This document shows positions 46,366 to 55,038 of a DNA stretch of 64,000 bases, piece by piece (the first letter of the stretch is position 1; each line of letters starts with the position of its first letter). Both the position numbers and the translations under genes were made by a program. Source of the DNA: Aquabacterium sp. (GTDB lineage: Bacteria; Pseudomonadota; Gammaproteobacteria; Burkholderiales; Burkholderiaceae_C); the NCBI RefSeq assembly GCF_030652515.1, contig NZ_JAUSAR010000188.1:62001-126000 (forward strand), given 5' to 3'. Below the pieces are notes generated by a model that was given only the letters and a program-made list of their open reading frames with translations, did no database searches and was not told where the DNA came from.

Positions 46366-48096
46366 TCAATCGGCGGACTGGATTTTCACCATGCCTGCGT
46401 AAAGGCCTTGCCGGGCGATCAGCTCGGCATGGGTGCCTTGCTCAACCACTCTGCCCTCGGACATGACGTAGATGCAGTCGGCGTTGCGGATGGTGCTGAG
46501 GCGGTGGGCGATCAGGATCAGGGTTTTGCTGCCGCGCAGGTCTTCGATGGAGCGTTGGACCACGGCCTCGGATTCGGAATCGAGGGCGGAGGTGGCTTCG
46601 TCGAAAATCCAGACGGCCGCGTCGCGGTACAGGGCCCGGGCGATGGCCAGGCGCTGGCGTTGGCCGCCGGACAGGCGGCTGCCGTTGGTGCCGATGGCGG
46701 CGTCGATGCCTTCGGGCAAGGTCAGCACGTGGTTCCAGAGGTTGGCGGCTTTCAGGCAGTGCTCGACCTTGGCGCGGTCCAGGCCCAAGGGGCTGGCATA
46801 GGCGACGTTCTCGGCGATGGAGCCTTCGAACAGCACGATGTCTTGCGAGACCACGGCGAAATGACTGCGCAAGCTGGCCAGTTTGAGTTGCTCTGTGGGC
46901 ACGCCATCCAGGGTGATCTGGCCGCTGCTGGGGTAGGCAAAGCGCAGGAGGGTGTTGACGACGGTGGTTTTGCCGGCACCCGATGAGCCGACCAGGGCAA
47001 TGGTGCTGCCCGGTGCGACATGCAGGTTCAAGCCATCCAGGGCGGGATGGGTGGCCCCGTCAAATTGAACCGTCACATCGTTGAAATCAATTCGCCCCTG
47101 GCTTTTGGGCATCTCCACCGTGCCGGTGTCGGGTTCAGGCGGGGTGTTGAGCAACTCAAACGCACCCCCGGCCGTGATCAGGGCGCTGTTGATGGGTTGG
47201 AACACGTCCGTTAAATGGCGCATGGGCGAAATCGTCATCAACAAGGCGGTGATGAAGGAGACGAACTCACCCACGGTGGAGGCGCCTTGGCTGGCTTGCC
47301 AAAGGGCCAGGGTGAGGATGATGGACACACCGATGGCGGCCACGATCTGCGTCAAGGGCGTGACGAGCGAGCTGGTGGCCACTTGCTTCATCGTCATGCG
47401 GCGATGCAGGGTGGCTTCTCGGTCAAAGCGCTGCAACTCAAAATCAACGGCGCCGAAGGTACGCACGACACGCCAGGCGCGGGCGTTGTCGTCCACGGTG
47501 GTCACCAGACGCAATTGCGTCTGGTACTGAGCCTTCCCGACCTTGTTCAGGCGCTTTTGCACCAGTTTGACGGTCAGGCCCAGCAAGGGCATGGATATGA
47601 AGGCGATGAGGGTGAGCTGAGGGTTGAGGTAGATCAGGTACGCGATCAGGAAGAACAGAGTCGAAGCGTCTTTCACGATGGAGACGATCGCATTGCTCAT
47701 CAAGGTGGAGGCGCCTTGCGGATCACTGATGACCTTGCTGACGGCCACGCCTGGGCTGATGGAAGTGAACAACTTGGCATCGGCCTTGAGCAAGGACCGC
47801 ATCAAATCGCGGCGCAGGTTCAGCACCATGGTCGATGAGGCGGAGTTCATCACGTAGGCGCCGCCGAAGTTGAAGGTGCCTCGGACCACGAACAGGCCAA
47901 TCACCACCACGGGAACCAGCCACAGCGGGTATTTCAGGCCTTCCTGAAAGCCCGAATCGATCAGTTTTTTGAACAAGGCGGGCAGCAGGGGCTCAACCGC
48001 AGCGCCCAGCATGAAAAACACCAGGGCCATGCTCAGCATGCGCCATTGGGGGCGGGCGTAGCTCAACAACTGTTGAGCGGTTTCTTTCGATTCCAT
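46366..48096 (-). CDS. msbA: Lipid A export ATP-binding/permease MsbA
   Basis: 576-residue half-transporter: six membrane helices (about 20-300) then an ATP-binding domain with Walker A GSSGAGKT (370-377), signature LSGGQ (475-479) and Walker B WIFDE (496-500). It flips core-lipid A across the inner membrane. The stop/start overlap with the WaaC-like gene by one base, marking an LPS operon. Confidence 0.92.
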   Translation of the reverse strand: MESKETAQQLLSYARPQWRMLSMALVFFMLGAAVEPLLPALFKKLIDSGFQEGLKYPLWLVPVVVIGLFVVRGTFNFGGAYVMNSASSTMVLNLRRDLMRSLLKADAKLFTSISPGVAVSKVISDPQGASTLMSNAIVSIVKDASTLFFLIAYLIYLNPQLTLIAFISMPLLGLTVKLVQKRLNKVGKAQYQTQLRLVTTVDDNARAWRVVRTFGAVDFELQRFDREATLHRRMTMKQVATSSLVTPLTQIVAAIGVSIILTLALWQASQGASTVGEFVSFITALLMTISPMRHLTDVFQPINSALITAGGAFELLNTPPEPDTGTVEMPKSQGRIDFNDVTVQFDGATHPALDGLNLHVAPGSTIALVGSSGAGKTTVVNTLLRFAYPSSGQITLDGVPTEQLKLASLRSHFAVVSQDIVLFEGSIAENVAYASPLGLDRAKVEHCLKAANLWNHVLTLPEGIDAAIGTNGSRLSGGQRQRLAIARALYRDAAVWIFDEATSALDSESEAVVQRSIEDLRGSKTLILIAHRLSTIRNADCIYVMSEGRVVEQGTHAELIARQGLYAGMVKIQSAD

Positions 48097-49043
48097 TAAA
48101 GCAACTGGTCCATTGAGGCGAGAACTTCGGTGCGCGATGGTACTTGGCCTTTGCCACCCAGGCTGATGACGTGGCCCGAGCCGGTGACGCCCGCCAGGCC
48201 GGGTTCGTGATCGCAGTAAATGCCCAGGGTTGGGCGGCCGTGTGCCGCGGCCAGGTGGGTCAGGCCCGTGTCCAGGCCCACGACCAATTGGGCGTGTGCC
48301 AAGGTGTCGCCGGCTTGGGCGACAGTCAGGAAGGGCGGCACCACGCCGTCACAGGCCTGAGCAATGCTCTTGGCGCGCTGCTCTTCTTCGGGGCTACCCC
48401 ACATCACGGCGATGCCCATTCCCTGTTGTCGCAACTGATGGGCCACGGCAATCCAGTCTTGTTCGGGCCAGAGTTTTTCCGGGCGACTGGCGCAGGGGAT
48501 CAGGACCGCATAGGGTTCGGGGCCGGGCGTCCAGGCCTGGGCGTCGGCCTGAAGGCCAAAATCGGGGGCGGTGGTGGGCAGGGGATAGCCCAGCACTTGC
48601 GCCGCCAATTGACGGCAGCGGTCCACTGCGTGCAGGTCGCGTGGGACATGGGCTTTGCTGCGGTAAAACAGGCTGGCCAGGGGCTCGCGGATGCTGTGGC
48701 GGTCGTAACCAGCGCGGGGGCCTTGTGCAAAGCAGGCAAACAGAGCGCTTTTGAGCAGGCCTTGCATGTCGACGACCATGTCATAGCGGTGCAGCGCCAT
48801 TTCAGCCCGCCAGGTTTTGATGGCCAATCGGGTGTCTGGGGCTCGAAGGCTTTTGCGCCACTTGCGCCATTGCAGCGTGATCACGCGGTTGACCGCCCGG
48901 TGTTGGCTGGGCATGGCGGAGAAGCTTTTCTCCACCAGCCAGTCGATCTGGACCCCCGGGATCGCATGGGCGATGTCGCTGATGGCGGGCAGGGCGTGGA
49001 CGACATCGCCCATGGAGCTGGTTTTGACGATGAGGATGCGCAT
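48096..49043 (-). CDS. waaC: Lipopolysaccharide heptosyltransferase I
   Basis: 315-residue GT9 heptosyltransferase. It begins ILIVKTSSMGDVVHALPAISDI, the WaaC motif, and contains IPCASRPEKLWPEQDW and VGLDTGLTHLAAAHGRPTLGIY, the ADP-heptose binding block. It adds the first heptose to Kdo-lipid A. Overlaps msbA and the DUF4254 gene each by one base. Confidence 0.94.
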   Translation of the reverse strand: MRILIVKTSSMGDVVHALPAISDIAHAIPGVQIDWLVEKSFSAMPSQHRAVNRVITLQWRKWRKSLRAPDTRLAIKTWRAEMALHRYDMVVDMQGLLKSALFACFAQGPRAGYDRHSIREPLASLFYRSKAHVPRDLHAVDRCRQLAAQVLGYPLPTTAPDFGLQADAQAWTPGPEPYAVLIPCASRPEKLWPEQDWIAVAHQLRQQGMGIAVMWGSPEEEQRAKSIAQACDGVVPPFLTVAQAGDTLAHAQLVVGLDTGLTHLAAAHGRPTLGIYCDHEPGLAGVTGSGHVISLGGKGQVPSRTEVLASMDQLL

Positions 49044-49720
49044 CAGGCCTTGGTCCGAGCTTGCTGCTCTGCCACCAGCGCGGGGTTGAAGCGCGGGTCG
49101 TTGTACATCTTGAACTGGCGGTAAACCTTGAAGTAGGCACGGCCCGCTTGGGTGTCGGCGATCAGGGTGTCCAGGCAGTCGCCCAGGTCGGCGCGTTGTT
49201 GCAGCAATTTTTCGAGTTTGACTCGGCTGTTTGTTCGGTGGTCATCGTCCACGTCGGTGCGCAGGGTTTGGGCGCGCATGGCGTGGATCTTGAGGGCCAT
49301 GATGGACATGCGGTCGATGATGCTGCCGGCGGTTTCGCTGTTCAGGCGTGCGTTGGGCGGTACTTTTGACACGGGGGCGTCGGTTTGCGCCGAGGCAGCA
49401 TCGACCAGGCCGAGTTCGGTCAGCAAGATTTCGTCCACCCGCTCGGTGGCATCGTTGCGGGCCTGGTTGAATCGGTCGATTGCGCGTTTGTTCTGGGCGA
49501 TCTCATCGCTGCTAACGGTGGTGCGGCGAGCCAGGTCTTCTTCGGCCCACAGGCTGCTGTTGAAGAAGTGGTTGGTGGCAATCCAGTGCCACAACAGCGT
49601 GCGGCGGTCGCTGCCGCCTGGCAGCGAGGCGGGGACGGGCACCGGCGGGCCGCCTGCGGCCAGCAGGGCGTCGTCGTGCTGGCTGCTGACGTTGGACGCC
49701 AGGGCGGTGAACAGGGACAT
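49043..49720 (-). CDS. DUF4254 domain protein
   Basis: 225-residue protein of the DUF4254 family, recognisable from the long conserved run around HWIATNHFFNSSLWAEEDLARR and SSDEIAQNKRAIDRFNQARND. It is highly helical, rich in Asn, Arg and Asp, with no signal peptide or membrane helix, so probably cytoplasmic. No function is established. It overlaps the WaaC-like gene by one base (TAATG type), so it should be made with LPS core enzymes. The gene diverges from rfbF across 167 bp. Confidence 0.85.
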   Translation of the reverse strand: MSLFTALASNVSSQHDDALLAAGGPPVPVPASLPGGSDRRTLLWHWIATNHFFNSSLWAEEDLARRTTVSSDEIAQNKRAIDRFNQARNDATERVDEILLTELGLVDAASAQTDAPVSKVPPNARLNSETAGSIIDRMSIMALKIHAMRAQTLRTDVDDDHRTNSRVKLEKLLQQRADLGDCLDTLIADTQAGRAYFKVYRQFKMYNDPRFNPALVAEQQARTKA

Positions 49721-49809
49721 AGGGCAGGTCTTTCAGCGAAAAGGCACCGTGGTCGTCGGGTGTCAGCGCGAGATTATCGCCGTGAGGACGGGCGTTTGCC
49801 CGGTGCGGG

Positions 49810-49815
49810 TATGAT
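49810..49815 (+). promoter_or_regulatory. Candidate -10 element for the rfbF operon
   Basis: TATGAT 72 bases upstream of the rfbF start, in the 167-bp divergent space. The -35 is not convincing. Confidence 0.3.
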
Positions 49816-49887
49816 CCCTCCCGCCGAATGGTGGGCTTGAAGCCGGGGAGCTGTGCTCACCCGTTTGTTGAAAATGGAGCATGAGTC

Positions 49888-50658
49888 ATGAAAGCCGTCA
49901 TCCTGGCGGGCGGTCTCGGGACCCGCATATCTGAAGAGACGCACCTGAGGCCCAAGCCCATGATCGAGATTGGCGGCAAGCCTATCCTCTGGCACATCAT
50001 GAAGATGTATTCGGCCCATGGCGTGAATGACTTCGTGATCTGCTGCGGCTACAAGGGCTATGTCATCAAGGAATATTTCGCCAACTATTTCTTGCACATG
50101 TCGGACGTGACCTTCGACATGCAGGCCAACACGATGGAAGTCCACCAGCGCAAGGCCGAGCCGTGGCGCGTGACCCTGGTCGACACTGGCGACAACACCT
50201 TGACGGGCGGGCGACTGCTGCGCGTGGCCGATTACATCCGGGACGACGAAGCATTTTGCTTCACCTACGGTGATGGCGTGTCGGACATCGACATCCGGAG
50301 CGAGATCGCGTTCCACCGCGCGCACGGCAAGCTGGCGACCATCGCCGCCGTGCAGCCGCCGGGCCGCTATGGCGCTTTGCAGTTGCAAGGCCAGCAGGTC
50401 TCGGGCTTCACCGAAAAGCCCCGGGGCGATGGCGGGCTCATCAATGGCGGCTTCTTCGTGCTGTCACCAAAGGTTCTGTCGCTGATCGGCGGCGACAGCA
50501 CCACCTGGGAATCCGGCCCCCTGGAGACCCTGGCCAAGCAAGGCGAGCTCCGGGCCTGGGAGCACGGCGGCTTCTGGCAGCCCATGGACACTTTGCGTGA
50601 CAAAACCCAGCTCGAAGAGCTGTGGAGCTCAGGTGCCGCGCCATGGAAAACATGGTGA
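49888..50658 (+). CDS. rfbF: Glucose-1-phosphate cytidylyltransferase
   Basis: 256-residue nucleotidyltransferase making CDP-glucose from CTP and glucose-1-phosphate. N-terminal AVILAGGLGTRISEETHLRPKPMIEIGGKPI is the classical nucleotide-binding region, and FCFTYGDGVSDIDI holds the metal Asp. GGAG lies eight bases before the ATG. It begins an operon in which most genes overlap or nearly touch. The CDP-glucose feeds RfbG. Confidence 0.95.
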   Translation: MKAVILAGGLGTRISEETHLRPKPMIEIGGKPILWHIMKMYSAHGVNDFVICCGYKGYVIKEYFANYFLHMSDVTFDMQANTMEVHQRKAEPWRVTLVDTGDNTLTGGRLLRVADYIRDDEAFCFTYGDGVSDIDIRSEIAFHRAHGKLATIAAVQPPGRYGALQLQGQQVSGFTEKPRGDGGLINGGFFVLSPKVLSLIGGDSTTWESGPLETLAKQGELRAWEHGGFWQPMDTLRDKTQLEELWSSGAAPWKTW

Positions 50659-51719
50659 ATCCGGACCCTGCCGCATTCTGGGCTGGCAAGCGCGTTCTGC
50701 TGACCGGGCACACGGGCTTCAAGGGCGGCTGGCTGGCCTTGTGGCTGCAAAAGCTGGGCGCCCAGGTCACGGGTGTGGCCTTGCCACCCAACACCACGCC
50801 TCAGCTGTTCGAGCTGGCGCGCATCGCCGCCGGGATGGACAGCCATCTGGCCGACATTCGTGATGCGGCCGGGCTGGCTGCCATCGTTCGCCAGGCCAGG
50901 CCCGAGATCGTGCTGCACCTGGCGGCCCAGCCCTTGGTGCGCGCCAGCTACCGGCAGCCGCTGGAGACCTTCTCGACCAATGTGATGGGCACGGCCCACT
51001 TGCTGGAGGCGCTGCGCGGCCTGGACTGCGTGCGTGTGGCCGTCATGGTTACCACCGACAAGGTCTACCGCAACAACGAATGGTGCTGGCCTTACCGCGA
51101 GGATGACGTGCTGGGCGGCCATGACCCCTACAGCGCCAGCAAGGCGGCCTCCGAGATCGTGATCGCGAGCTACCGCGACGCCTTCCTGAGTGCGCAGGGC
51201 GTGGCCGTGGCCAGCGCACGGGCGGGCAACGTGATCGGTGGGGGCGACTGGTCGGAAGACCGCCTGATCCCCGACGCGGTGCGCGCCTGGAGCGCCCAAC
51301 AGCCGTTGGAAGTGCGCCGTCCCATGGCGATCCGGCCATGGCAGCATGTGCTGGAGCCGTTGCACGGCTACCTGACCCTGGCGCAAAAACTATGGGACTT
51401 GCCGGATTTGAGCGGGGCCTACAACCTGGGTCCGGACACCAGCGAAGCCGCCACTGTGCAAACGGTGGTGGAATTGGCGCGGGTGGGTTTTGGCCAAGGC
51501 GAAGTGAGCTATGGCGATGGCAGTTCGGGCCCGCACGAAGCTGGCTGGCTGGCGCTGGACGTTGCCAAGGCCCGCACGCGGCTGGGCGTGGTGCCGCGCT
51601 GGGACCTGCACGAATCGGTGAGCCGGACCATGGCCTGGTACCGCCACCAGCTGCAGCCGGGCACCGATACCCGGGCGCTGTGCGAGCGCGACATCGCCGC
51701 TTTCGAGGCCGCTGCATGA
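50643..51719 (+). CDS. rfbG: CDP-glucose 4,6-dehydratase
   Basis: 358-residue extended SDR producing CDP-4-keto-6-deoxyglucose. NAD motif TGHTGFKGGWLALWL, VTTDKVYRN, and DPYSASKAASE with the catalytic Tyr and Lys. Start is taken at the ATG at 50643, overlapping rfbF by 16 bp; another ATG at 50652 is possible. It ends in ATGA overlap with the epimerase gene. Confidence 0.94.
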   Translation: MENMVNPDPAAFWAGKRVLLTGHTGFKGGWLALWLQKLGAQVTGVALPPNTTPQLFELARIAAGMDSHLADIRDAAGLAAIVRQARPEIVLHLAAQPLVRASYRQPLETFSTNVMGTAHLLEALRGLDCVRVAVMVTTDKVYRNNEWCWPYREDDVLGGHDPYSASKAASEIVIASYRDAFLSAQGVAVASARAGNVIGGGDWSEDRLIPDAVRAWSAQQPLEVRRPMAIRPWQHVLEPLHGYLTLAQKLWDLPDLSGAYNLGPDTSEAATVQTVVELARVGFGQGEVSYGDGSSGPHEAGWLALDVAKARTRLGVVPRWDLHESVSRTMAWYRHQLQPGTDTRALCERDIAAFEAAA

Positions 51720-52276
51720 GCCGCTTCAGCGTCACCGACCTGCCGCTGGCGGGCTTGAAGAGGGTGCAACGCCAGCGCCTGGGCGACAGCCGCGGCTTCT
51801 TGTCCCGCCTGTTTTGCGCTGAAGAACTGGGCGCAGCTGGCTGGCACCAGCCCATCGCGCAGATCAACTACACCTACACCGCTTTGCGAGGCACCGTGCG
51901 CGGCCTGCATTTTCAGCACCCGCCGCATGCCGAGATCAAGCTGGTCAGCTGCGTGCGTGGCGAGGTGTGGGATGTGGCGGTGGACCTGCGCGCGGGCTCG
52001 CCCACCTACCTGCAATGGCACGCCGAGCGCCTGTCCAGTGACAACCTCACGGCCTTGCTCATCCCTCAGGGTTTCGCGCATGGCTTTCAAAGCCTGAGCG
52101 ATGATGCCGAACTGCTGTATTGCCACTCGGCCGCGTATGCCCCGCAGTCCGAGGCAGGCCTGAATCCGCGCGATGCCATCCTGGACATTGCCTGGCCTTT
52201 GCCCATGACCGAGCTGTCGGCCAGGGACCAAGCGCACCCCTGGATCAGTGAAAGTTTCAAAGGAATTCGATTGTGA
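51716..52276 (+). CDS. dTDP-4-dehydrorhamnose 3,5-epimerase-like (RmlC family), CDP-sugar epimerase
   Basis: 186-residue cupin-type epimerase of the RmlC family. The catalytic His lies in RGTVRGLHFQHPPH and the Tyr region is YCHSAAYAP. In this setting its substrate is a CDP-4-keto-6-deoxyhexose, not a dTDP sugar. Its ATG overlaps the rfbG stop (ATGA) and its stop is followed by the methyltransferase start with a 4-base overlap. It probably epimerises C3 and/or C5. Confidence 0.88.
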   Translation: MSRFSVTDLPLAGLKRVQRQRLGDSRGFLSRLFCAEELGAAGWHQPIAQINYTYTALRGTVRGLHFQHPPHAEIKLVSCVRGEVWDVAVDLRAGSPTYLQWHAERLSSDNLTALLIPQGFAHGFQSLSDDAELLYCHSAAYAPQSEAGLNPRDAILDIAWPLPMTELSARDQAHPWISESFKGIRL

Positions 52277-53499
52277 AATGCCGCCACTGTGGCAGTGGAC
52301 TCCACCTGCCTTTTCTGGACCTGGGCGTTGCCCCGCCCTCCAACGCCTATTTGTCGGCCGACAAGGTGAACGCGCCCGAGACATGGTTCCCCTTGCGACT
52401 GTTGGTGTGCGAGACCTGCTGGCTGGTACAGACCGAAGACTATGCAGGCCGCGAAGCCTTGTTCAGCGAGGACTACGCCTACTTCAGCTCCTTCTCCAGC
52501 TCGTGGCTCAAGCATGCGGAGCGCTATGTCTCTGCCATGGTCGAGCGCTTCAAGCTGGGCAAGGATGCGTGCATGGTCGAAGTGGCGGCCAATGATGGCT
52601 ACCTGCTGCAATACGTGCAGAAGGCGGGCATCCCCAACTACGGCATCGAACCCACGGCCAGCACCGCCGTGGCGGCGCGGCGCCTGGGCATCGAGATCGT
52701 GGAGCGCTTCTTTGGCGTGGCCCTGGCCGATGAACTGGTGGCCGCAGGCAAGCAGGCAGACCTGATGGCGGCCAACAATGTGTTGGCGCACGTGCCGGAC
52801 ATCAACGATTTCGTGTCGGGCTTCGCGCGCTTGCTCAAGCCGCAAGGCGTGGCCACCTTCGAGTTCCCGCACCTGGTCAACATGGTGCGCGACAGCCAGT
52901 TCGACACGGCCTACCACGAGCACTATTCCTACCTTTCCTTGACGGCCGCCCAGCGCATCTTCGCGCACAACGGGCTGACGGTTTTCGACGTCGAGCAACT
53001 GCCCACGCACGGTGGCAGCCTGCGCGTGTATGCGCAGCCATCGGGCACCGGGCGGCATGCGGTCGAAGGCGCGGTGGGTGCGCTGCTTGCGCAAGAGCAG
53101 GCGCTGGGCGTGAGCTCGGCCGCCTACTACGAGGGCTTTCAGGCCCAGGCCGAGCGCGTGAAGAACGACCTGCTCGCCTTCTTGATCGAGGCGCGCCGCG
53201 AAGGCAAGCGCGTGGGAGCCTACGGTGCCGCCGCCAAAGGCAATACCTTGATGAACTTCGCCGGCATCAAGCCCGACCTGCTGCCCTATGTGGTGGACCG
53301 CAACCCGGCCAAGCAAGGCCAGTACATGCCAGGCTGCCGCGTGCCCATCGTCGACGAAGCCCATCTGAAAGCACAGCAGCCCGACTACGTGGTGATCCTG
53401 CCCTGGAACCTGCGCGACGAGGTCACCAGCCAGCTGGACTACATCCGTGCCTGGGGCGGCCGCTTCGTCGTGGGCGTGCCTCGCCTGGAGGTGATCTGA
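52273..53499 (+). CDS. C-methyltransferase for a CDP-keto-deoxysugar (TylC3/NovU type)
   Basis: 408-residue SAM-dependent C-methyltransferase. It has an N-terminal zinc ribbon (Cys3, Cys6, Cys46, Cys49), a SAM domain with VEVAANDGYLLQYV near 91-104, the catalytic YHEHYSYLS block and a C-terminal Rossmann domain (AYGAAAKGNTLMNFAGI). This three-part plan defines sugar 3-C-methyltransferases (TylC3 and the Coxiella virenose type). It would add a methyl branch to the keto-sugar. Confidence 0.9.
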   Translation: MKCRHCGSGLHLPFLDLGVAPPSNAYLSADKVNAPETWFPLRLLVCETCWLVQTEDYAGREALFSEDYAYFSSFSSSWLKHAERYVSAMVERFKLGKDACMVEVAANDGYLLQYVQKAGIPNYGIEPTASTAVAARRLGIEIVERFFGVALADELVAAGKQADLMAANNVLAHVPDINDFVSGFARLLKPQGVATFEFPHLVNMVRDSQFDTAYHEHYSYLSLTAAQRIFAHNGLTVFDVEQLPTHGGSLRVYAQPSGTGRHAVEGAVGALLAQEQALGVSSAAYYEGFQAQAERVKNDLLAFLIEARREGKRVGAYGAAAKGNTLMNFAGIKPDLLPYVVDRNPAKQGQYMPGCRVPIVDEAHLKAQQPDYVVILPWNLRDEVTSQLDYIRAWGGRFVVGVPRLEVI

Positions 53500-53501
53500 C
53501 C

Positions 53502-54338
53502 GTGCGCATTTTGCTCACTGGTGCTTCGGGTTTTGTTGGCCGGCAGGTGCTCCAGGCCTTGTCGGCCCAGCCCTGCGAGCTTCACCTGGTCTTGCGCGAG
53601 CGTACCGGCCCCTGGCCTGACGACATCACTGCATCGGGCGCGAAGATCACCACCTCGCCCGATTTGTTTGCGGAAACCGCGCAGTGGTGGGCCGATACGT
53701 GCAAGGGCGTGGACTTGATCGTCCACCTGGCTTGGTACGCGGAGCCCGGCAAATACCAGCTGTCGCCCAAGAACCTGGATTGCCTGAGCGGCACCCTGGC
53801 CATGGCTCAGGGTGCGGTTCAGGCGGGTGTCAAACGCTTTGTGGGCATCGGCACCTGCGCCGAATACGACCTGAGCGCCGGCTTCATGTCCGCGCAGAGC
53901 ACGCCGCTCAAGCCCAGCACGCCGTATGCGGCGGCCAAGGCGGCGGCCTACCTGGCCTTGTCGCAGGCGCTGGCGCGGCAGGGCATGTCTTTCGCGTGGG
54001 CGCGTCTGTTCTACCTGCACGGCGAAGGCGAAGACAGTCGGCGCCTGGTAGCCTATCTGCGAAGCAAGCTGGCTGTGGGCGAAGTGGCAGAACTGAGCGG
54101 CGGCACGCAGATCCGGGACTTCCTGGACGTGCGGGAAGCCGCGCGCCAGATCGTGGACCTGGCCTTGAGCGAGCGGCAAGGCGCGTTCAATGTGTGTTCG
54201 GGCGTGCCCGTGACGGTGCGCCAGTTGGCTGAAAGCATCGCCGACGAATACGGTCAGCGCGATTTGCTGAAGTTCGGCATCCGTGCGGCGGGCGCCTTCG
54301 ATCCGCCGTGTGTGGTGGGGCAGAGGGATGTCCTGTGA
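53502..54338 (+). CDS. NAD(P)-dependent 4-ketoreductase (extended SDR)
   Basis: 278-residue extended SDR with LLTGASGFVGRQV at the nucleotide site, GIGTCAEYD, and STPYAAAKAAAY holding Tyr and Lys. It starts with GTG and follows the methyltransferase by 2 bp. It is the probable 4-keto reductase that ends synthesis of the branched CDP-sugar. It ends in a GTGA overlap with the next gene. Confidence 0.85.
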   Translation: MRILLTGASGFVGRQVLQALSAQPCELHLVLRERTGPWPDDITASGAKITTSPDLFAETAQWWADTCKGVDLIVHLAWYAEPGKYQLSPKNLDCLSGTLAMAQGAVQAGVKRFVGIGTCAEYDLSAGFMSAQSTPLKPSTPYAAAKAAAYLALSQALARQGMSFAWARLFYLHGEGEDSRRLVAYLRSKLAVGEVAELSGGTQIRDFLDVREAARQIVDLALSERQGAFNVCSGVPVTVRQLAESIADEYGQRDLLKFGIRAAGAFDPPCVVGQRDVL

Positions 54339-55024
54339 GTGCGGCGCAGCTGTTGGCCAGAAGCTTTGACGCGGGCTATGTGGAGCGCCAGATCCAGCAC
54401 CTGGTGCCGGATGGTGTTGACCTGGGCACTGGCGTGCGGGATCACTTCGAGGCCGCGCTGCTTGACGCCGTCACGGGCTTGTCGGCCCTGAAGACGGTTC
54501 GCAACAAAGGCTTCGACTACCTGGTGTCGTGGCAGTACGCCGTCTTCATCTACCAGCTGTCGCGCAGGATCTGGCTGCAAGATGGCGGCACCGAGTTGCC
54601 CGTGAGGCTGTTCCTGCTGAACAAGGCCTTGAACGGGCTGGACCTGTTCTATGAAATCGAGATGCCGACGCATTTCTTCATCGGGCACACGGTGGGCGCG
54701 GTGTTTGCCAAGGCTGACTATGGCGACTACCTGGTCGTGCACCAGAACTGCACTGTGGGCCGCCAGGGGGCGCATCGGCCCGTTCTCGAAGATGGCGTGG
54801 TCATGTTCCCGGGTTCGTGTATCGTCGGCAACTGCGTGGTGAAAGAGAACACGGTCCTCAGCGCGGGGGTGTCCCTGGTGAACACCTCGACGCCGGGCAA
54901 CTGCTATGTCTTTCAGGGCAAGAGCGGCCGCCCGGTCTTCAAGGAACTGAACAAATACTATGCGGATGAATACTATGACCGGGGGGCCGTTGTGGCTTCG
55001 GCCGGTGGTTCTCCGTCGCCCTGA
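54335..55024 (+). CDS. Serine acetyltransferase-like hexapeptide acyltransferase
   Basis: 229-residue acyltransferase. An N-terminal helical half (1-115) with the block GFDYLVSWQYAVFIYQLSRR is followed by hexapeptide repeats (EIEMPTHFFIGHTVGAVF, VVHQNCTVGRQGAHRPVL, GVVMFPGSCIVGNCVVKENTVLSAGVSLV). This resembles serine acetyltransferase architecture but in a glycan locus, so it probably modifies a sugar. GTG start at 54335 by GTGA overlap. Confidence 0.8.
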   Translation: MSAAQLLARSFDAGYVERQIQHLVPDGVDLGTGVRDHFEAALLDAVTGLSALKTVRNKGFDYLVSWQYAVFIYQLSRRIWLQDGGTELPVRLFLLNKALNGLDLFYEIEMPTHFFIGHTVGAVFAKADYGDYLVVHQNCTVGRQGAHRPVLEDGVVMFPGSCIVGNCVVKENTVLSAGVSLVNTSTPGNCYVFQGKSGRPVFKELNKYYADEYYDRGAVVASAGGSPSP

Positions 55025-55038
55025 GGGCATCGAGGCTC

